The notes beneath the pieces are model-generated. The model was not told the DNA's origin. It did no database searches and worked only from the letters and a program-made list of their open reading frames with translations. Source: JAMCXS01 sp964459065 (GTDB lineage: Bacteria; Acidobacteriota; Terriglobia; UBA7540). Taken from it: DNA of 22,969 nucleotides. A program made the translations under genes and the position numbers. The stretch covers positions 1 through 22,969 of the forward strand of contig CAYWMN010000031.1 in the NCBI GenBank assembly GCA_964459065.1, in the 5' to 3' direction. Every line of letters begins with the position of its first letter. The stretch's first letter is position 1. Below, one piece after another: positions 1 through 7,917 of the stretch.

Positions 1-59
1 GGTAGAGCGCCAGACTGTGGCTCTGGATGTCGCGGGTTCGATCCCCGTCGCTCACCCCA
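1..59 (+). tRNA. tRNA-His (GTG), 5' end cut by the window
   Basis: The window opens inside the D-arm of a tRNA (GGTAGAGCGC). The anticodon stem CCAGA/TCTGG encloses the loop CTGTGGC, which gives anticodon GTG (His). The T-arm is GCGGG-TTCGATC-CCCGT. The 3' acceptor strand CGCTCAC (49-55) is followed by discriminator C56 and an encoded CCA (57-59). C73 is the expected partner of the extra G-1 of tRNA-His. The 5' acceptor strand and the first part of the D-arm lie outside the window. Confidence 0.95.
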
Positions 60-140
60 TCGATCTTCCTTACTTCCACTGCACTCTATTTTGCAACCAG
101 GTAGTCCCCTTCGTTAGCTGGGGGCTCTGGCCGGAGTTCT

Positions 141-170
141 GGCCGGGGCCATTGCCGGGACCGGCCTTTT
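141..170 (+). terminator. Probable intrinsic terminator after tRNA-His
   Basis: GGCCGG (141-146) and CCGGCC (161-166) form a GC-rich stem with an inner GGC/GCC pair in the loop, followed directly by TTTT (167-170). Its orientation fits termination of the tRNA-His transcript. The T-run overlaps the stop codon of the convergent GH28 gene. On the minus strand the hairpin has A residues before it and no T-run after it, so it is one-directional. Confidence 0.5.
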
Positions 171-1800
171 AGACCTTCTTCTCCGTAACGCTCTTCAGAT
201 GAGTCTCCGGCACCGGCCGGCTGAGGTAAACGTTGAAGTCCTCAACGTTTTCAAGCGAGAAGACCCGCCCCGCCGGACTGGCTGGCGCCTTGACGTGGAT
301 AAAGTCAGCATGCTCAACGTCATCAAGAATGAAACCAGGCCTCGCGTCCGCCTTCACCGTGCGAACCTCGACGTTGCTCACCTGGAGCCCCTTGATGTGC
401 CGGAAGTAAAAACCGTAAGCGGGCATGGGACCGAACATGGTCGGTTCGGGGTAGCCATTGGCTTTCTCCGGAGGCTTGATGGCAGCGTCCTGGGCCGTGC
501 CGCCGCCCTGGCTGAGGATGATGATGTCACTCAGCCGGACATCTTCAATCTCATGGCCCGGGATGCCGCTCAGGATGGAGCAGTATTTGCCATTGGCATT
601 GGAAACGACAATGTTGCTGACGTTCACCCGCCGCAACTTGCCGATAGGAACTCCCGCCGGACCCCGCATCCTGCGGCCCAGCCGCATGAAGATCGGCAAG
701 TCGACAATCTCACGCATGGTGATATTGCTGATGGACACGTCTTCCAGGTGCGCGCCGTCAACGGTTTCGAGTGCGAGCCCGCGGCAATGGTCAAACACGC
801 AGTTTGAAATGGTGATGTTTTTGAAGCCGCCATTCGACTCGGTACCGCACTTGATTCGCCCCGTGGGGAAACGGCGCTCTGCAGCAGGAAAGGGTTTGAA
901 GGTCCCGTCGAGTACCGTCCCCAACTGGTAAGAACCGGTGACCATGCAGTTGGTAATCGTCAGGTTTTCCGTCGATCGTGCATAGCCCAGCGCGTAGGAG
1001 CTTTTGGGGCAAATCCCGTCATCCCAGGGCGAATTCACCGTCATATTTGAAACGCGCACGTTGTGGCAGCAATCGATGTCGATTCCATCGCGGTCCGTAT
1101 CAAGGATGACGTTATCAACCGTAAAATTGTCAACGCCGGTAGCCAAAATACAAAAGTGCCCGCCCTTTAGAATTGAAATGTCGCGGAGAGTCACATTATG
1201 GCAATTCTTCAAACTGATGGCCTTGTCTCCCACACCGGGATTTTCCTGCCCGTGTCCGCGCGTCAGCCCCTTCCCCCAGATGAGTCCCGGACCCAGAATC
1301 GAAATGTTCTCAAGGCCCACACCCCACAGCAAAGCATTGTGCCAGTGCCGGTGTCCATAATCCTCATAGTGGTACGCTTCCGGATTGGGTTCTGCGGCGT
1401 CGTAGTTTCCTCCCTGCCCGGTTTCACCCGCCAGGATGGTCGCGCCCCTTTCCAGGTAGAGAGCGACGTTGCTCTTCAGGTGAATCGAGAAGCAGAGATA
1501 AGTTCCGGCCGGGAAAAGCACCGTGCCGCCGCCGGCGCGCGCCGCGGCTTCAATGGTTCGATTGATTGCCGGGGTGTCCACGGTCGTCCCGTCCCCTTTG
1601 GCTCCCATCCTGCGAACGTTAAAGACTCCGTTAGCCGGAGAGTCTTCTTTCATGGGTCCAGCGGCTGCGGCGCCCAGGCCGGCTGCACGGATTACCCCTG
1701 GAAACAGAGCGCCCGCGCCCGCCACGCCCGCGCCAATTCCAAACATCTTTTGCAAAGCTTGCCGCTTGGTGGTGCTGATCTCTTCAATTTTATTGGTCAT
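169..1800 (-). CDS. Secreted GH28-like polygalacturonase family protein (right-handed beta-helix)
   Basis: This 543-residue protein has an N-terminal export signal. A KR pair (TTKRQALQKM, residues 11-20) stands where a Tat signal has RR, and a Gly/Ala-rich hydrophobic stretch follows to about residue 48. The start of the mature part (FNVRRMGAKGDGTTVDTPAI, about 60-79) is the usual entry to pectate-lyase/GH28 beta-helices. GH28 landmarks are visible: the DTDRDGID segment (234-241), the acid pair WDD (260-261) and GRIKCGTES (314-322, the RIK motif). The canonical GHG histidine segment between DD and RIK is not seen; that place reads GSYQLGT. The family hydrolyses galacturonosyl or rhamnogalacturonan bonds by inversion, so a role in pectin-like polysaccharide breakdown outside the cytoplasm is inferred and the exact substrate is open. 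The start is supported by GAGGA seven bases before ATG. No sugar transporter or uronate pathway gene is nearby. Confidence 0.8.
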   Translation of the reverse strand: MTNKIEEISTTKRQALQKMFGIGAGVAGAGALFPGVIRAAGLGAAAAGPMKEDSPANGVFNVRRMGAKGDGTTVDTPAINRTIEAAARAGGGTVLFPAGTYLCFSIHLKSNVALYLERGATILAGETGQGGNYDAAEPNPEAYHYEDYGHRHWHNALLWGVGLENISILGPGLIWGKGLTRGHGQENPGVGDKAISLKNCHNVTLRDISILKGGHFCILATGVDNFTVDNVILDTDRDGIDIDCCHNVRVSNMTVNSPWDDGICPKSSYALGYARSTENLTITNCMVTGSYQLGTVLDGTFKPFPAAERRFPTGRIKCGTESNGGFKNITISNCVFDHCRGLALETVDGAHLEDVSISNITMREIVDLPIFMRLGRRMRGPAGVPIGKLRRVNVSNIVVSNANGKYCSILSGIPGHEIEDVRLSDIIILSQGGGTAQDAAIKPPEKANGYPEPTMFGPMPAYGFYFRHIKGLQVSNVEVRTVKADARPGFILDDVEHADFIHVKAPASPAGRVFSLENVEDFNVYLSRPVPETHLKSVTEKKV

Positions 1801-2256
1801 TATTTGTCCTCGGCGAATCGGAATAGGATTCCAGCATTGTTACCAACAAGTGATATGACAGTAAGACCGGAATCATATCGCCCGAGCCCACATTGCGCAA
1901 CCCTGGAGTTCGCTGGTCATCCCGAGCCATTGAGTCTTTTAAGTCTTGTTCTGAAAACCAGCCTTAAGACACCCTTCGCTTCGGCAAGAGCAAAAGAAAC
2001 AGGCAAAAAGTCCTTGCGACTTAAGGATCATCCCCCTGATGTCGATATATGAACAAGTTACTCTTAAATCATATCAGCCGGTTGATGGCGTGGAGGGGCG
2101 CAACGATGGGCGCCATTGGTTCAGCAATGATGACCGGCAATCCTGCACCAGGATGGATCGACTTATTCCAACCGCGTCGGAACGCCTCTTGAAGATGGCG
2201 CACCTTGCGAGACAACCGGTGCGAGCTAAAAAGGGGACGCTGGTCCAGGAGGATGG
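1801..2256. other. Gene-free divergent region between GH28 and sensor kinase genes, with small palindromes
   Basis: This 456-base region must hold the promoters of both divergent genes. I see no convincing -35/-10 pair. What is visible: TTGTT-ACC-AACAA (1837-1849); GATATGA (1852-1858) inverted against TCATATC (1873-1879), with a further TCATATCA at 2069-2076; and TCCTT-N7-AAGGA near 2010-2026. A 73-codon open frame (2039-2260) overlaps the kinase start as ATGA, but it has no recognisable domain and its codon use does not convince me that it is a gene. Confidence 0.5.
1837..1879. promoter_or_regulatory. Candidate operator palindromes upstream of the GH28 gene
   Basis: Two adjacent dyads lie 37-79 bases before the GH28 start: TTGTT-ACC-AACAA (1837-1849) and GATATGA-N14-TCATATC (1852-1858/1873-1879). 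Their size and place fit binding sites of a transcription factor controlling the GH28 gene. They do not match a consensus I can name with certainty. The functional role is inferred from symmetry and position only. Confidence 0.3.
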
Positions 2257-4188
2257 ATGAAAAACGTACCCGGAGTAACATCCAATCTCCAGGGGGATAG
2301 AGCCGAACTCGGCTTAAAGCTCTATCGCCAAATTTTCGCCAACGCCCGCGACACCATTATCATCCTGAATTCCGAGGGTCGAATTATCGAGCAAAACCCA
2401 GCTCATAAGGCTCTGCTGGGATTCCCCGATGAAGAGTTGGTGGGAAAAACCCCCGCGGTTTATCTGGAAGGAGGCCAAGACGAGTTTGACCGCCAGATGA
2501 AGGGTCTTATGCAATACGGGTCGTTCCGAGGAGAAACCCGCTGCCGGACAAAATCGGAAACCTGGGTTCGGGTTGAAAGCTCCTCCGACGTGATTCGAAA
2601 CGAAGCCGGCGAAATCCTGGGCTATGTTATTTTCAACCGCGACCTCACGGCCCCAAAGCAGCCCGAGGGAGCTCTGCCCCAGAGCGAAGAGCGTTTCAAA
2701 GCCTTTATCGATAACAGTCCCGTTGTGGCTTTCATGCGAGATGAACAAGGACGGTACGTCTATGTGAACCAGGCTTTTGAGCGCCTCGTCAAAAAGCCAT
2801 GGAGCGACATCGTGGGGAAAACCCCGTTTGACATTTGGTCGGCAGAGACCGCCAGCGAACTTTTTGAAACCGACAAAGAGGTCCTGGCATCAGGCCGTCC
2901 GCTGGAGGTCTATGTAAAGACCTCCCTGCCCGGAGAAGAAGCCAGGCAGTGGTTAACAATCAAGTTTCCTTTTCAGAACGAACGGAGCCAACGGCTCATC
3001 GGCTGTGTAGCCATCGATGCTACGGAACGCAAGAGCCTGGAACAACAGCTTCGGCAGTCCCAGAAGATGGAAGCTGTGGGCCGGCTGGCCGGCGGCGTTG
3101 CGCATGACTTCAACAACCTGCTGACCATCGTTTCCGGTTACTGTCAATTGCTTTTGGATTCTCCGGAAATCGGCGAACATGCGCAAAGCAGCATCAGGGA
3201 AATCCAGAAGGCCGGCGAGCGGGCGGCGCTGTTGACGCGGCAACTCCTGGCGTTCAGCCGCAAGCAGGTTCTTGCTCCCCGCGTGCTGGATTTGAGCGCA
3301 GGGGTTTCCACTCTGGAAAAAATGCTGCGGCGTTTAATCGGTGAGGATATCGAGCTTGTAACGATCCTACCCGCAGAACTCGGTCCAGTAAAAGCCGACC
3401 CGGGACAGGTCGAGCAAATTGTCATGAATCTGGCGGTGAACGCCCGCGATGCCATGCCCAAGGGAGGGCAGTTATTCATTGAAACCGCCAACGTCCACCT
3501 TGACGACGGCTATGCGCATTCTCACGTGCCATGCCAGCCCGGCGAATACGTTATGCTTGCCGTCTCGGATACGGGATGCGGGATGGACATTGAAACCCAG
3601 AAGCACCTGTTCGAACCTTTTTTTACCACCAAGGAACAGGGCAAAGGAACCGGGCTGGGACTGGCCACCGTCTATGGAATTGTCAAGCAAAGCGGTGGAT
3701 TTATATGGGTATACAGTGAGCTGAAAAAGGGCAGCACTTTCAAAATCTATTTTCCCCGAACCACGGAATCTACGGACCCCCCTGAGGCGCCCAAGCTGGG
3801 GGCCGACCCGGTGAAAGGCACCGAGACCATTCTGCTGGTGGAGGATGAGGCCGTTCTGCGATCGATGATGCGAGGCATTCTAACCACGCGTGGCTATAAA
3901 GTGATGGAGGCGGCCAACGGCGTAGAAGCCCTCGCCGTCAGCGAGAAGTATCAGGAACCGATCCACCTGCTTCTCTCCGATGTGGTGATGCCCCACATGA
4001 GCGGGAGAGAGCTTGCCAGGCGAATCTGCAGCTTTCGTCCGGATATCAAGGTTCTCTACGTATCCGGTTACACCGACGAAGCGATTGTAAGCACCGGCCT
4101 GCTCGAGCCCAATGCCGCTTTTCTCCAAAAACCCTTCACCCCCGCCGATTTAGCCAGAAAAGTCCGCAAGGTGCTTGGCGCCCCGTGA
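2257..4188 (+). CDS. PAS-PAS hybrid histidine kinase with C-terminal receiver domain
   Basis: The 643-residue protein has no membrane segment and is probably cytoplasmic. Domain order: PAS 1 (about 19-135), PAS 2 (about 143-258), HisKA with the phospho-accepting H283 in GRLAGGVAHDFNNLL, an HATPase domain with the N-box (N395 in NLAVNARDAM), a G1 box DTGCGM (from D438), FEPFFTTK and GKGTGLGL, then a receiver domain (about 520-640) with acidic start VEDE, phospho-acceptor D575 in SDVVMP, and the conserved Lys in FLQKPF. All catalytic residues are present, so it should autophosphorylate and pass phosphate to its own receiver. The final output partner is unknown: no stand-alone response regulator or DNA-binding output is encoded next to it. 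The PAS domains suggest an intracellular or redox/ligand signal. AGGAGG (2247-2252) precedes ATG by only four bases; the spacing is short but the best available. Confidence 0.92.
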   Translation: MKNVPGVTSNLQGDRAELGLKLYRQIFANARDTIIILNSEGRIIEQNPAHKALLGFPDEELVGKTPAVYLEGGQDEFDRQMKGLMQYGSFRGETRCRTKSETWVRVESSSDVIRNEAGEILGYVIFNRDLTAPKQPEGALPQSEERFKAFIDNSPVVAFMRDEQGRYVYVNQAFERLVKKPWSDIVGKTPFDIWSAETASELFETDKEVLASGRPLEVYVKTSLPGEEARQWLTIKFPFQNERSQRLIGCVAIDATERKSLEQQLRQSQKMEAVGRLAGGVAHDFNNLLTIVSGYCQLLLDSPEIGEHAQSSIREIQKAGERAALLTRQLLAFSRKQVLAPRVLDLSAGVSTLEKMLRRLIGEDIELVTILPAELGPVKADPGQVEQIVMNLAVNARDAMPKGGQLFIETANVHLDDGYAHSHVPCQPGEYVMLAVSDTGCGMDIETQKHLFEPFFTTKEQGKGTGLGLATVYGIVKQSGGFIWVYSELKKGSTFKIYFPRTTESTDPPEAPKLGADPVKGTETILLVEDEAVLRSMMRGILTTRGYKVMEAANGVEALAVSEKYQEPIHLLLSDVVMPHMSGRELARRICSFRPDIKVLYVSGYTDEAIVSTGLLEPNAAFLQKPFTPADLARKVRKVLGAP

Positions 4189-4189
4189 A

Positions 4190-4216
4190 AACCGGTTGAC
4201 GGCCCCGTCGCCGGTT
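4190..4216 (+). terminator. Possible terminator after the sensor kinase gene
   Basis: AACCGG (4190-4195) pairs with CCGGTT (4211-4216), and GACG/CGTC pairs inside it, so a two-part stem begins one base after the stop codon. A pyrimidine-rich but not pure T stretch follows (ACCTTTCATTTC), so termination may be weak. Confidence 0.35.
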
Positions 4217-4391
4217 ACCTTTCATTTCTGCGGGCCTGAGGAAGCGCCTTGCTGCCGGGGGCTCAGCCTCCTGCCAATCTCAAATCTGAAAAGCTCTCAA
4301 TACTCAGAATTGAAAGGTCCTTGCTTTCCCGGCCAGGCCCTGGAAACGATCGTGGAGCGAACGCAGGCCTTCCGGGCCGCACCCGCCTTTC

Positions 4392-4420
4392 TTGACGGCG
4401 TCACGGCGGGCCGATAGAAT
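4392..4420 (+). promoter_or_regulatory. Sigma70-type promoter of cysS
   Basis: TTGACG (4392-4397) and TAGAAT (4415-4420) are each one base from consensus and are separated by exactly 17 bases. Transcription would start near 4427, about 27 bases before the cysS ATG. This is the best-looking sigma70-type promoter in the window. Confidence 0.65.
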
Positions 4421-4453
4421 GATAATCTCCATTGTAATTTCGAAGCAGCCAGC

Positions 4454-5920
4454 ATGGTTCTTAATCTATACAACACGCTTTCAGGCAAGGTGGAAGAGTT
4501 CAAGCCTCTGGAGGCGAACAAAGTCGGGATCTACACCTGCGGCCTGACCGTTTACGGATACGCCCACATCGGGAATTATCGGACTTTCGTTTTCCAGGAT
4601 GTTCTGCGGCGATTCCTGAAGTACCTTGGCTACGAGGTCAACCAGGTCATGAATCTGACGGATGTCGATGACAAGACCATCCGCAATTCGCAGGCGGCCG
4701 GAATGAGTCTGCGGGACTACACCGGCAAGTTTATCGAAGCCTTTGAGGTTGATCGCGAGCTCTTGAACCTGGAAATACCGGAAGTGGTTGTCCGGGCCAC
4801 CGACCATATCAACGACATGGTTGAACTCATCCAGACGCTGGAGCGCAAAGGCTTCGCCTACCCAAGCGAAGGCTCCTATTACTTTCGGGTCGAAAAATTT
4901 CGGGACTACGGCAAACTCTCCAAGATCGACCTGGCGGGGATGCGGCCCGGAGCCCGCGTTGAATCCGACGAATACGATAAGGCCAACGTCCGCGACTTTG
5001 TGCTGTGGAAAGCAGCCAAGGAAGGCGAACCTTACTGGGATACGCCGCTCGGCAAAGGCCGGCCGGGCTGGCACATCGAATGCTCCGTGATGGCAATGAA
5101 ATACCTGGGCGAAACGTTTGACATCCATTCCGGAGGCAAAGATCTCATTTTCCCCCATCACGAAAATGAGATTGCCCAAAGCGAGGCGGCCACCGGCCGG
5201 CCTTTCGTGCGCTTCTGGGTCCACGTTGAGCACCTGATCGTGAATGGCGAAAAGATGTCCAAGTCGCTCGGGAACATTTTCACCTTGCGCGACCTGATCG
5301 CCAAGGGATACAAACCCACCGCCATCCGCTACTTGTTGCTTTCGGTGCCCTATCGGGGCCTTTTGAATTTTACTTTCGAGGGCTTGCATCAAGCCCAGCA
5401 GTCGCTTGAACGCTTGAGAAACTTTCGATACCGCCTGACCATGGAAGATTTCCCGGCCGGTCAAAGCACCCAACTCGAGGATCTTGCGAAAACGGCTCGC
5501 CGGAACTTCGAGCAGGCGCTGACCGACAACCTGAACACCGCCGAGGCCCTGGCCGCAATTTTTGAAATGGTTCGGGAAGGCAATAGCGCCATGGATCAGG
5601 GCAGGTTTTGCGAAGCAGATCGCGCTCCGTTCCTCGACACGCTGGAGCGCGCGGACCGGATTTTCGCTTTTCTGGAGGATGATGATTACGCGAAACTCCA
5701 GCGGCTTGGACTCCTGCAGGCGAAAGAGGATCTGGCTTCCTCCGGCTCGACCGAGCCCGCAACGCTCAGCGAGGAGGAAGTCAAAGCACGCCTCACCGAG
5801 CGCGAACAGGCGCGCCGCAATGGAGATTTTGCCCTTGCCGACCAGATCCGAGACGACCTTTTGAAGGCCGGAGTGATTGTGGAAGATACCAAGATGGGAG
5901 CGCGGTGGAAGCGAAAATGA
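4454..5920 (+). CDS. cysS: Cysteinyl-tRNA synthetase
   Basis: This class-I aminoacyl-tRNA synthetase (488 residues, normal family length) charges tRNA-Cys with cysteine in the cytoplasm. The N-terminal CGLTVYGYAHIGN contains the HIGH-type motif (H38-N41), and KMSKS sits at 267-271. The four zinc ligands that select cysteine can be placed as C29, C210 (in WHIECS), H235 and E239 (in FPHHENE), matching the spacing of the E. coli enzyme. The C-terminal part carries the DALR-type helical region and a typical end (ALADQIRDDLLKAGVIVEDTK). No strong Shine-Dalgarno sequence precedes the ATG; the start is fixed by the family N-terminus MVLNLYNTLSG. It has its own promoter and a possible weak hairpin downstream, so the following genes may be partly co-transcribed. 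Confidence 0.98.
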   Translation: MVLNLYNTLSGKVEEFKPLEANKVGIYTCGLTVYGYAHIGNYRTFVFQDVLRRFLKYLGYEVNQVMNLTDVDDKTIRNSQAAGMSLRDYTGKFIEAFEVDRELLNLEIPEVVVRATDHINDMVELIQTLERKGFAYPSEGSYYFRVEKFRDYGKLSKIDLAGMRPGARVESDEYDKANVRDFVLWKAAKEGEPYWDTPLGKGRPGWHIECSVMAMKYLGETFDIHSGGKDLIFPHHENEIAQSEAATGRPFVRFWVHVEHLIVNGEKMSKSLGNIFTLRDLIAKGYKPTAIRYLLLSVPYRGLLNFTFEGLHQAQQSLERLRNFRYRLTMEDFPAGQSTQLEDLAKTARRNFEQALTDNLNTAEALAAIFEMVREGNSAMDQGRFCEADRAPFLDTLERADRIFAFLEDDDYAKLQRLGLLQAKEDLASSGSTEPATLSEEEVKARLTEREQARRNGDFALADQIRDDLLKAGVIVEDTKMGARWKRK

Positions 5921-5961
5921 CCTCCTTTAGCGCTCTCCGGTTCAAACGGCCATCGCTTGCC

Positions 5962-5983
5962 CGCCCCAACCTTTATGGGGGCG
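5962..5983 (+). terminator. Hairpin between cysS and the aminotransferase gene
   Basis: CGCCCC (5962-5967) pairs with GGGGCG (5978-5983) around a 10-base loop, followed by the AT-rich ATTAATTCTCC. It could be an attenuating terminator or a 5'-leader structure of the next gene. The T-run is poor, so read-through is likely. Confidence 0.3.
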
Positions 5984-6052
5984 ATTAATTCTCCTCTATT
6001 GGATCCGGCGAAAGACACATCCAACCTTACAGAACGCGAGAGGAGAAACCTG

Positions 6053-7381
6053 ATGAATAACAGCTTGTCCCAAATTAAAACGCCCCTGCCGGGCCCCGAG
6101 GCACGGCGAATTCTGGACTTAGACGCCCGTTATGTTTCTCCTTCCTATGGGCGCGACTACCCCATGGTGGCCAAATCCGGCCGGGGCATGATCGTCGAGG
6201 ACGTGGACGGAAACACCTTTGTGGATTTCAGCGCGGGCATTGCTTCGGTTTCCACCGGACACTGCCACCCGGATGTCGTTCGCGCGATCCAGGACCAGGC
6301 GGCGACCCTGATTCATATGTCGGGAACGGATTTCTACTATCCGCTGCTGACCGACGTGGCGGAAAAGATCAACGAGATTACTCCCGGAGACTTCCCCAAG
6401 CGGGTTCATTTTGCAAACTCCGGGACGGAAGCCATTGAAGCGGCTTTGAAGGTTGCGCGCTATCACACCCGGCGGCATCGTTTTATCGCATTTCTGGGAT
6501 GTTTTCACGGCCGGACTTTCGGCTCGCTTTCGCTCACGGCCAGCAAATCCGTCCAGCGGAACGGCTTTGGCCCGCTGCTTTCCGGAGTGAGCCACGTCCC
6601 GTTTCCCAATCCTCATCGATGCCCCCAGGGACATTCGGCCGAACAATGCCAATGCACGGGCATTGAGGCCATCGAAAAGCTGTTCAAAACATCGGTTCCG
6701 CCCCAAGAGGTTGCGGCCATCGTCGTCGAACCCATCTTGGGTGAGGGCGGCTATGTGATTCCGCCTCCCAACTTTTTGCGCGACCTCCAAACCCTGGCAA
6801 GCCGCCACGGAATTCTGTTAATTTTTGATGAGATTCAATCCGGCATGGGCCGCACGGGACGGATGTGGGCGTGTGAGCACTATGGCGTCGCGCCCGACAT
6901 CCTGGTGACGGCCAAGGGCATCGCCTCGGGATTGCCTCTGGGGCTGACGGTCGCCCGTCGCGAGCTGATGGACTGGCCGCCGGGAGCCCACGCTTCCACC
7001 TTCGGCGGGAATCCGGTGGCGTGCGCTGCGGCGCTCGAAACGATTCGGTTGCTGGAAACGCAATATATTGCCAACGCGGCCCGTATGGGCGAATATCTTC
7101 TTCAGCGTTTTTCCGGCTGGCCGGCCAAACACCCCAACGTTGACAACGTGCGGGGCAAGGGATTAATGATCGGCATCGAGCTGGTCAAGGATAAGACGAC
7201 GCGCGAGCCCGATCCCGAAAGGCGCCAGAAAGTTATCGAGCGCGCCTTTGAACTGGGCCTTCTGGTCCTGGGTTGCGGCGCGAGCACCATCCGCTTGATG
7301 CCGCCCCTGGTTCTCGAGCAGTGTCACGCCGACTTTGCGGTTGAGGTTTTGGAACAAGCGCTTACCGAAGCCGAAAAATAG
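6053..7381 (+). CDS. Class-III PLP aminotransferase (4-aminobutyrate/ornithine aminotransferase-like)
   Basis: A fold-type-I PLP enzyme of about 442 residues moving an omega-amino group to a keto acid. Family signatures include FVDFSAGIASVSTGHCHP, the phosphate-binding NSGTEAIEAALKVAR, the cofactor segment FDEIQSGMGRTG, and the Schiff-base lysine K288 in VTAKGIASGLPLG. FGGNPVACAAA and the C-terminal RLMPPLVL also fit. A cysteine-rich insert (PHRCPQGHSAEQCQCTG) follows PFPNP; such inserts occur in GabT-like enzymes and in related omega-aminotransferases and amino-acid racemases. Hence GABA, ornithine, another omega-amine or even racemase chemistry remain possible. I place the start at ATG 6053, seven bases after an AGGAGA site. 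The longer frame from TTG 5957 would begin inside a hairpin and adds 32 residues with no family match. It is 21 bases from the next gene. Confidence 0.88.
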   Translation: MNNSLSQIKTPLPGPEARRILDLDARYVSPSYGRDYPMVAKSGRGMIVEDVDGNTFVDFSAGIASVSTGHCHPDVVRAIQDQAATLIHMSGTDFYYPLLTDVAEKINEITPGDFPKRVHFANSGTEAIEAALKVARYHTRRHRFIAFLGCFHGRTFGSLSLTASKSVQRNGFGPLLSGVSHVPFPNPHRCPQGHSAEQCQCTGIEAIEKLFKTSVPPQEVAAIVVEPILGEGGYVIPPPNFLRDLQTLASRHGILLIFDEIQSGMGRTGRMWACEHYGVAPDILVTAKGIASGLPLGLTVARRELMDWPPGAHASTFGGNPVACAAALETIRLLETQYIANAARMGEYLLQRFSGWPAKHPNVDNVRGKGLMIGIELVKDKTTREPDPERRQKVIERAFELGLLVLGCGASTIRLMPPLVLEQCHADFAVEVLEQALTEAEK

Positions 7382-7402
7382 GATGCAAATCCATTGAGAT
7401 GG

Positions 7403-7864
7403 ATGGCCCGTCTGATCTACGGCGCTTTAGTCTGGAGAGAGCAACACCGCTCCAAGGCGGGCCCGGAATCAGAGAAGAGCCGCGAGCCGGATAGAAAGAA
7501 TGAACATCTCCGGATTGGTTCGCGGGGCGAGAGGCTTGCCTATTGGTATTTGCGCCAGGCCGGTTACGTGATCGTTGCCCGGAACCGCCGGCCGCACCGC
7601 AAGTCCGGCGAACTGGATATGGTAGGATGGGACGGGCCGGTTTTGGCTTTTATTGAGGTGAAAACCCGTACCGGAAACCAGGCCGGACCTCCAGAAAAAG
7701 CGGTGGGGAAACATCAGCAGAAACGAATTATTCGAAGCGCCCAGGGGTATCTGAAGCGGATGAAACTGAAACCAGCAAGTTTTCGATTTGACGTTGTAGG
7801 TGTCTATTGGGATCCTGTGGCAAAATACAGAGTTCACGTGGTCAAAGACGCCTACAAAGCGTGA
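7403..7864 (+). CDS. YraN/UPF0102 family protein, predicted nuclease fold
   Basis: A small protein of about 153 residues. The conserved UPF0102 core is clear: GSRGERLAYWYLRQAGYVI, then NRRPHRKSGELDMVGWDG, then LAFIEVKTR. The E...D...ExK arrangement is that of the PD-(D/E)XK nuclease-like fold (Holliday-junction-resolvase-like). The cellular role of YraN is not established, although the family is near-universal and often sits beside ribosomal-RNA, lipoprotein or DNA-processing genes. A charged linker of about 30 residues precedes the core. The start may be ATG 7403 or TTG 7394; neither has a strong ribosome-binding site, which suggests translation coupled to the aminotransferase gene that ends 21 bases earlier. 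The strongly basic C-terminal part agrees with nucleic-acid binding. Confidence 0.88.
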   Translation: MARLIYGALVWREQHRSKAGPESEKSREPDRKNEHLRIGSRGERLAYWYLRQAGYVIVARNRRPHRKSGELDMVGWDGPVLAFIEVKTRTGNQAGPPEKAVGKHQQKRIIRSAQGYLKRMKLKPASFRFDVVGVYWDPVAKYRVHVVKDAYKA

Positions 7865-7917
7865 TGGGCTGCGCATTTCAGGCGCCGCAATAACTTGAAG
7901 CGTAAGGAGCGATAGCC

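Noticed and set aside
1198..2052. 284-codon plus-strand frame across the GH28 gene
   Set aside because: Most of it is the antisense of the GH28 gene, which has full family motifs, and the translation shows no domain.
4481..5473. 330-codon minus-strand frame inside cysS
   Set aside because: cysS is certain in the other strand, and the frame has no recognisable motif.
5957..6052. N-terminal extension of the aminotransferase from TTG 5957
   Set aside because: It starts inside a hairpin, lacks a ribosome-binding site and does not match the family, while ATG 6053 has a well-spaced AGGAGA.
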